DNA of 64,000 nt from NCBI GenBank assembly GCA_036365455.1, contig JAWQUS010000017.1, positions 6,448,001 through 6,512,000 of the forward strand, written 5' to 3'. Source of the DNA: Macrosoma leucophasiata. Lineage: Eukaryota; Arthropoda; Insecta; Lepidoptera; Hedylidae. The notes under the pieces were generated by a model. It was not told the DNA's origin and searched no databases. It saw nothing but the letters and a program-made list of their open reading frames with translations. Both the position numbers and the translations under genes were made by a program. Each line of letters starts with the position of its first letter. The stretch's first letter is position 1. Shown here in pieces: positions 61,401 to 64,000 of the stretch.

Positions 61401-63803
61401 AGTAGTAGTACTTTGTTCTCGGAAAACACCGTGATGCGGCATAAAATAATGAGGACTACTGTATGTCTGAATGCGAGACATATGACCTAATTCAATATAC
61501 TCATGAATGAAGTCTGCATATAGTTTTTTATACGCTGAATGACGCTGTAAACGCTTCTCGAGGGCTAAAAATCTGGTTTCAGCTCTGGTATAAGATTCAC
61601 CTAGCAAATCAGGGGAGGATTTGAATGGTATACGTACAATAAACCTTCCATCCTCATTGCGCATCGTGGTGTCAACAAAATGTTTCTCACACGTACGCTC
61701 GTCGTCAGTGCGAGCGTCCACGTTCATTTTTAATATTTCCTCTAGCTCCCAGAATTGCCGTAATTGCCGCTCGAGAGACTGTGTAAAATTACAATAAATT
61801 TTATTAATATTACTGCGCGTATATGTATTAATTTGACCGGAAATTATCCAGCCTAAATGCGTATCCTGTAAGAAAGGTCCATTAGGTAACCTAAACTTAC
61901 TAGTTTTAAGTAATTCCCAAAACTTATCTGCGCCTATTAAGATATCAATGTTATGGGAATCATAAAAGTGCGGATCGGCCAGCTGAATAGTCGTAGGTAT
62001 GACCTGCGCGCATTGACTGGGAACCGCTGGCAGAGATGACGTAATGTTAGGCAAAACGTAACATCTCAAACGCGTAAAATAATCGGGGTCGGTGCGCGAT
62101 TTAACTTCAATTTCACAGACTTCTGTAGTCTGTGTCATCGAACTTCCGACACCACGTATTTCTGCAGTGGACTGTATTACTGGCGTATTTAATAGATTGC
62201 ATAAGGATTTCGTAATGAAGCATCTCTGACTACCACTATCAAGAAGGGCACGCGCTAGATGATAATTGTTACAATTATCTGCAACTTCGACTAATGCAGT
62301 TGATAGCAAAACAGGTTGCACACTAGAACACTGCGCGTATTGTGTATCATGTATGTGTGCCTCGTTTACCTGAATGGCACCGGGCGCAGGAGTCGCGGAG
62401 AGGTGAAGTGAGGGATGCGGCGCGGATGCCACCTCCTTGCACTCCGTGCACTCATTAGTTAATTGTGACGAATGACACGAAACGGTCTGGTTTAGCTCGT
62501 CCCTATGTTCACTATGTATTAGCGAATTGTGTTTCATATTACATAATCTACACGGTCCGCCTCTACAGTTGACAACACTGTGTCCCGCGCGCAAGCAATT
62601 AACGCATAGATTATGTCTTTTAACAAATTCAAGCTTACCTTTTAAATCTAAATCGATAAATTTCTGGCACGAATAAATCGGATGATTTGCGTTACATGCG
62701 AGGCAAGTTTTTTTTATTGTATTATCGCGAGAGTGTGGCTTATTCGCAGCAATGTTGCAGTGCACCTTAGATTTAACAATGTTAGAACTTGTGAAATTAT
62801 TATGCGGTTTGTTTCGTGAAACTAATAGTGCATCTAACATGTCAGCCCGTTTTTTTAGAAAACTGAGTAAATCGTTTACTTTGAGAATTGAATTCATATC
62901 GGCGGTATTAGACAATAATGTGCCTTTATGTTGTTCCCATTCTCGTTCGGTGGCTTGATCTAATTTAGATACAAGGAGGTATATGACCAGTGTATCCCAA
63001 GTGTCTGTTGGCTCACCGAGAATTTTAAGAGCGCGTAGGTTTTTTAAAACTGAATCAATTAACCTTCTTATTAAACTGGGCGATTCTTTATTTAATATCG
63101 GCAAATTAAATAAGGCTTTGACATGGTTGTGCACTAATAATCTGCTATTATTGAATCTATTAAGTAGTAGTTCCCATGCAATCTCGTAATTATTGCTGGA
63201 GAATTCTAAAGAATCGATGACCAAAGATGCACTGCCCTTAACAGATGATTTCAAATAATGAAATTTCTGAACATTGCTTATTTCGTTTGAATTATGAACT
63301 AACGATAAAAACGTGTCGCGGAATTCGAGCCACTGTTCATAAGAACCGTCAAAGGTAGGCATATTAATCGTCGGCAATTTGATTGAACTTAACTCATTGC
63401 TTTTATTAGATTCAGTTACGGTATTTTTATTCACTATACATTCCGCTTGAGCACACACAGTATAGTAGTTGTCTTCGAACAATTCTCTTTGCGTCAGCTG
63501 TTCATCTAGGCCTATATCAGGCACTGACTCCTCTATTTGAGTCTGAATATTATTAAATTCGGAAAATAAATTGCTAACACCTTGCATACGCAACTTAAGA
63601 TCAACAATTTGCTGACTAGATAGATCAACCTCAGATTTTAATAATTTTAAATAGTTAACGAACTTAGTGAATCTACCTTTGATTATGCCACGTTTTTTAA
63701 CAAAATCTTTAATTTTTACATCGTCACTCGCTCTGTAAGGGGATTTATCACGGGATTTCCCGGAAGTTTCTAAATTATCGGTTAAACTCATTTTGGTAGT
63801 CAT
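58401..63803 (-). CDS. BEL/Pao gag-pol polyprotein, intact frame
   Basis: Start ATG at 63803 (an upstream TTG gives a longer frame), 1800 codons, no stop. In order: coiled N-terminus; DUF1759-type gag (about 145-320, MPTFDGSYEQWLEF); zinc knuckles (about 367-435, CVNCLRAGHSVVNC); aspartic protease (LLDSGS near 522); reverse transcriptase (about 770-1000, catalytic FVDD near 925); RNase H (about 1095-1225, IFTDAS...); integrase with zinc-binding H/C region and catalytic Asp, Asp, Glu in VDYAGP, FSDNGKN and GLWEAGIK. The last 35 nt and the stop lie inside the 3' LTR, giving a C-terminus GGMFEPP. Length and order fit a complete BEL/Pao element. It may be mobilisable, by inference. Confidence 0.9.
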   Translation of the reverse strand: MTTKMSLTDNLETSGKSRDKSPYRASDDVKIKDFVKKRGIIKGRFTKFVNYLKLLKSEVDLSSQQIVDLKLRMQGVSNLFSEFNNIQTQIEESVPDIGLDEQLTQRELFEDNYYTVCAQAECIVNKNTVTESNKSNELSSIKLPTINMPTFDGSYEQWLEFRDTFLSLVHNSNEISNVQKFHYLKSSVKGSASLVIDSLEFSSNNYEIAWELLLNRFNNSRLLVHNHVKALFNLPILNKESPSLIRRLIDSVLKNLRALKILGEPTDTWDTLVIYLLVSKLDQATEREWEQHKGTLLSNTADMNSILKVNDLLSFLKKRADMLDALLVSRNKPHNNFTSSNIVKSKVHCNIAANKPHSRDNTIKKTCLACNANHPIYSCQKFIDLDLKGKLEFVKRHNLCVNCLRAGHSVVNCRGGPCRLCNMKHNSLIHSEHRDELNQTVSCHSSQLTNECTECKEVASAPHPSLHLSATPAPGAIQVNEAHIHDTQYAQCSSVQPVLLSTALVEVADNCNNYHLARALLDSGSQRCFITKSLCNLLNTPVIQSTAEIRGVGSSMTQTTEVCEIEVKSRTDPDYFTRLRCYVLPNITSSLPAVPSQCAQVIPTTIQLADPHFYDSHNIDILIGADKFWELLKTSKFRLPNGPFLQDTHLGWIISGQINTYTRSNINKIYCNFTQSLERQLRQFWELEEILKMNVDARTDDERTCEKHFVDTTMRNEDGRFIVRIPFKSSPDLLGESYTRAETRFLALEKRLQRHSAYKKLYADFIHEYIELGHMSRIQTYSSPHYFMPHHGVFREQSTTTKLRVVFDASAATSTNISLNDLQLVGPPIQGDLLSILLRFRQHKYIACADVEKMFRQCLLDKKQRDLQLILWRDDPSKPIDIYKLNTVTYGTASAPYLSCRCLKQLAIDCTDPEIKRIINEDFFVDDMITGSDDKHELINNCHSITELLESGGFPLRKWLFNFDCNDKPTLSSDSSSKLLALDDNVHSKTLGLGWNNLKDEFYFDSQFKGLSQTVTKRYMMSVISQIFDPLGLLSPVIITAKVLLQRLWLLKLDWDDEVPIDVKHVWHQFATALPILNTIRIPRLVIGFNPSYLELHIFTDASETAYGACAYVRTVTKSAVFSKLLCSKSKVAPLKPISVPRLELCGALLGARLYERVCQSLRCDFRSVVFWCDSTIVLGWLRMAPNTLKTFVQNRTVEIHELTKGSSWRHVSGKENPADLVSRGVRLEDLSTSSHWWEGPSFLREFNISETELEQTQENAIESLPELRAKATHSFLAETDSLPAVFPFHRFSLFNRMRRTAAYVLRFIYNVRNAKERRSGNLTVEELKYADIMLLRLSQSESFTIEYNLLINHKQIVNKGNLSKLNLFLDNDKILRVGGRLNNSCEFTYDKKHPILISSKHWFSVLLFRYEHIRLQHAGPQALLYSARECYWPVGGRNLARQIVQNCVICRRFKGRTLTPLMGNLPQERITRSFPFNHCGVDYAGPVYILNRKGRGSRLVKAYICLFVCFATKAVHLELVSDLSTNAYLLALKRFISRRGKPTEIFSDNGKNFVGLMNEFNKFLSNCSADIIEYATSQNIKFSFIPPYSPHFGGLWEAGIKSCKHHLRRSMGNAHLTYEEFSTLLTQIEALLNSRPLSPMSADPNDYLPLCPGHFLVGRQLTAPASSDLTDIPMLRLDRYQRIEQIRQHFWTRWAKEYISELQIRSKWSRRDLDLQPNTLVVIKEDNTSPLNWSLGRIVATVPGKDGINRVADIKTASGVIRRAFSKICPLLHPEPISLEAEDSKAGGMFEPPIDAVDQ

Positions 63804-64000
63804 AGAAGCCAAGTAAGTAGGTACTCACGTTTATGCGTACGTGTGTTCAGCTCGATATAGATGCTAGCAGCGGCACTATAGCGAGTCAGCTGATTTCACG
63901 GGTAACGCGTATTCACACCGAATCACTGAAATCAGTTGAAGCACACTATCAACATAAAAGATAAAGGAGAGGTCTGGAATAAGATGGGTGGTTGGCCGTA

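Larger units (their letters stand above)
57954..64000 (-). mobile_element. BEL/Pao LTR retrotransposon (5' LTR beyond the window)
   Basis: 3' LTR at 57954-58435, intact gag-pol at 58401-63803, and about 200 bp of leader to the window edge. The 5' LTR would lie to the right. Inserted in the tail of a 5S-type SINE. Confidence 0.9.

Noticed and set aside
1..64000. CRISPR arrays, bacterial operons or phage
   Set aside because: The only regular short-unit array is the 15-bp minisatellite without spacers. Introns, SINEs and LINEs show that this is animal DNA.

Overview
This window is insect, almost certainly lepidopteran (moth or butterfly), nuclear DNA. It is AT-rich, has introns with GT-AG sites, and is packed with repeats of lepidopteran type: Helitron-like ends with a GC hairpin followed by CTAG, tRNA- and 5S-derived SINEs, mariner, RTE- and jockey/CR1-like LINEs, and BEL/Pao.

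One host gene dominates. On the minus strand, from a start codon at 37374 to a stop at 4143, 28 exons can be joined. Every junction keeps phase and the exon sum is 6120 nt, giving a 2039-residue protein. It holds four consecutive cyclic-nucleotide-gated-channel modules (S1-S6, C-linker, cyclic-nucleotide-binding domain) in one polypeptide. That is the architecture of the four-repeat CNGK (tetraKCNG) channels known from sea urchin and fish sperm. None of the four pore loops has the GYG potassium filter, the S4 segments carry few charges, and the nucleotide pockets differ from repeat to repeat. A conserved reading frame over 33 kb argues for a living gene, but an unorthodox channel or pseudochannel. 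This is the main discovery candidate.

Layout: 1-4.0 kb, Helitron-like ends, tRNA-like repeats and a 0.9-kb foldback element; 4.1-37.4 kb, the four-repeat gene, whose introns carry two mariner copies, LINE fragments, MITEs and many SINEs; 37.4-40.4 kb, a sparse upstream region; 40.5-42.7 kb, a striking 15-bp GC-rich minisatellite (about 146 units, open in several frames but not a gene); 42.7-54 kb, intergenic DNA with SINEs, Helitron-like pieces and an inverted pair of exon-like segments; 54.1-57.2 kb, a nearly complete LINE ORF2 inserted into a SINE; 57.95 kb to the right edge, a BEL/Pao LTR retrotransposon with an intact 1800-codon gag-pol frame.

A single SINE-like family (called SINE-B here) has about 26 copies or fragments in 64 kb. 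Several nested insertions allow relative dating: SINE-B into a tRNA-like repeat, LINE into SINE-B, BEL into a 5S-type SINE, and a 57-bp LINE tail into SINE-B.
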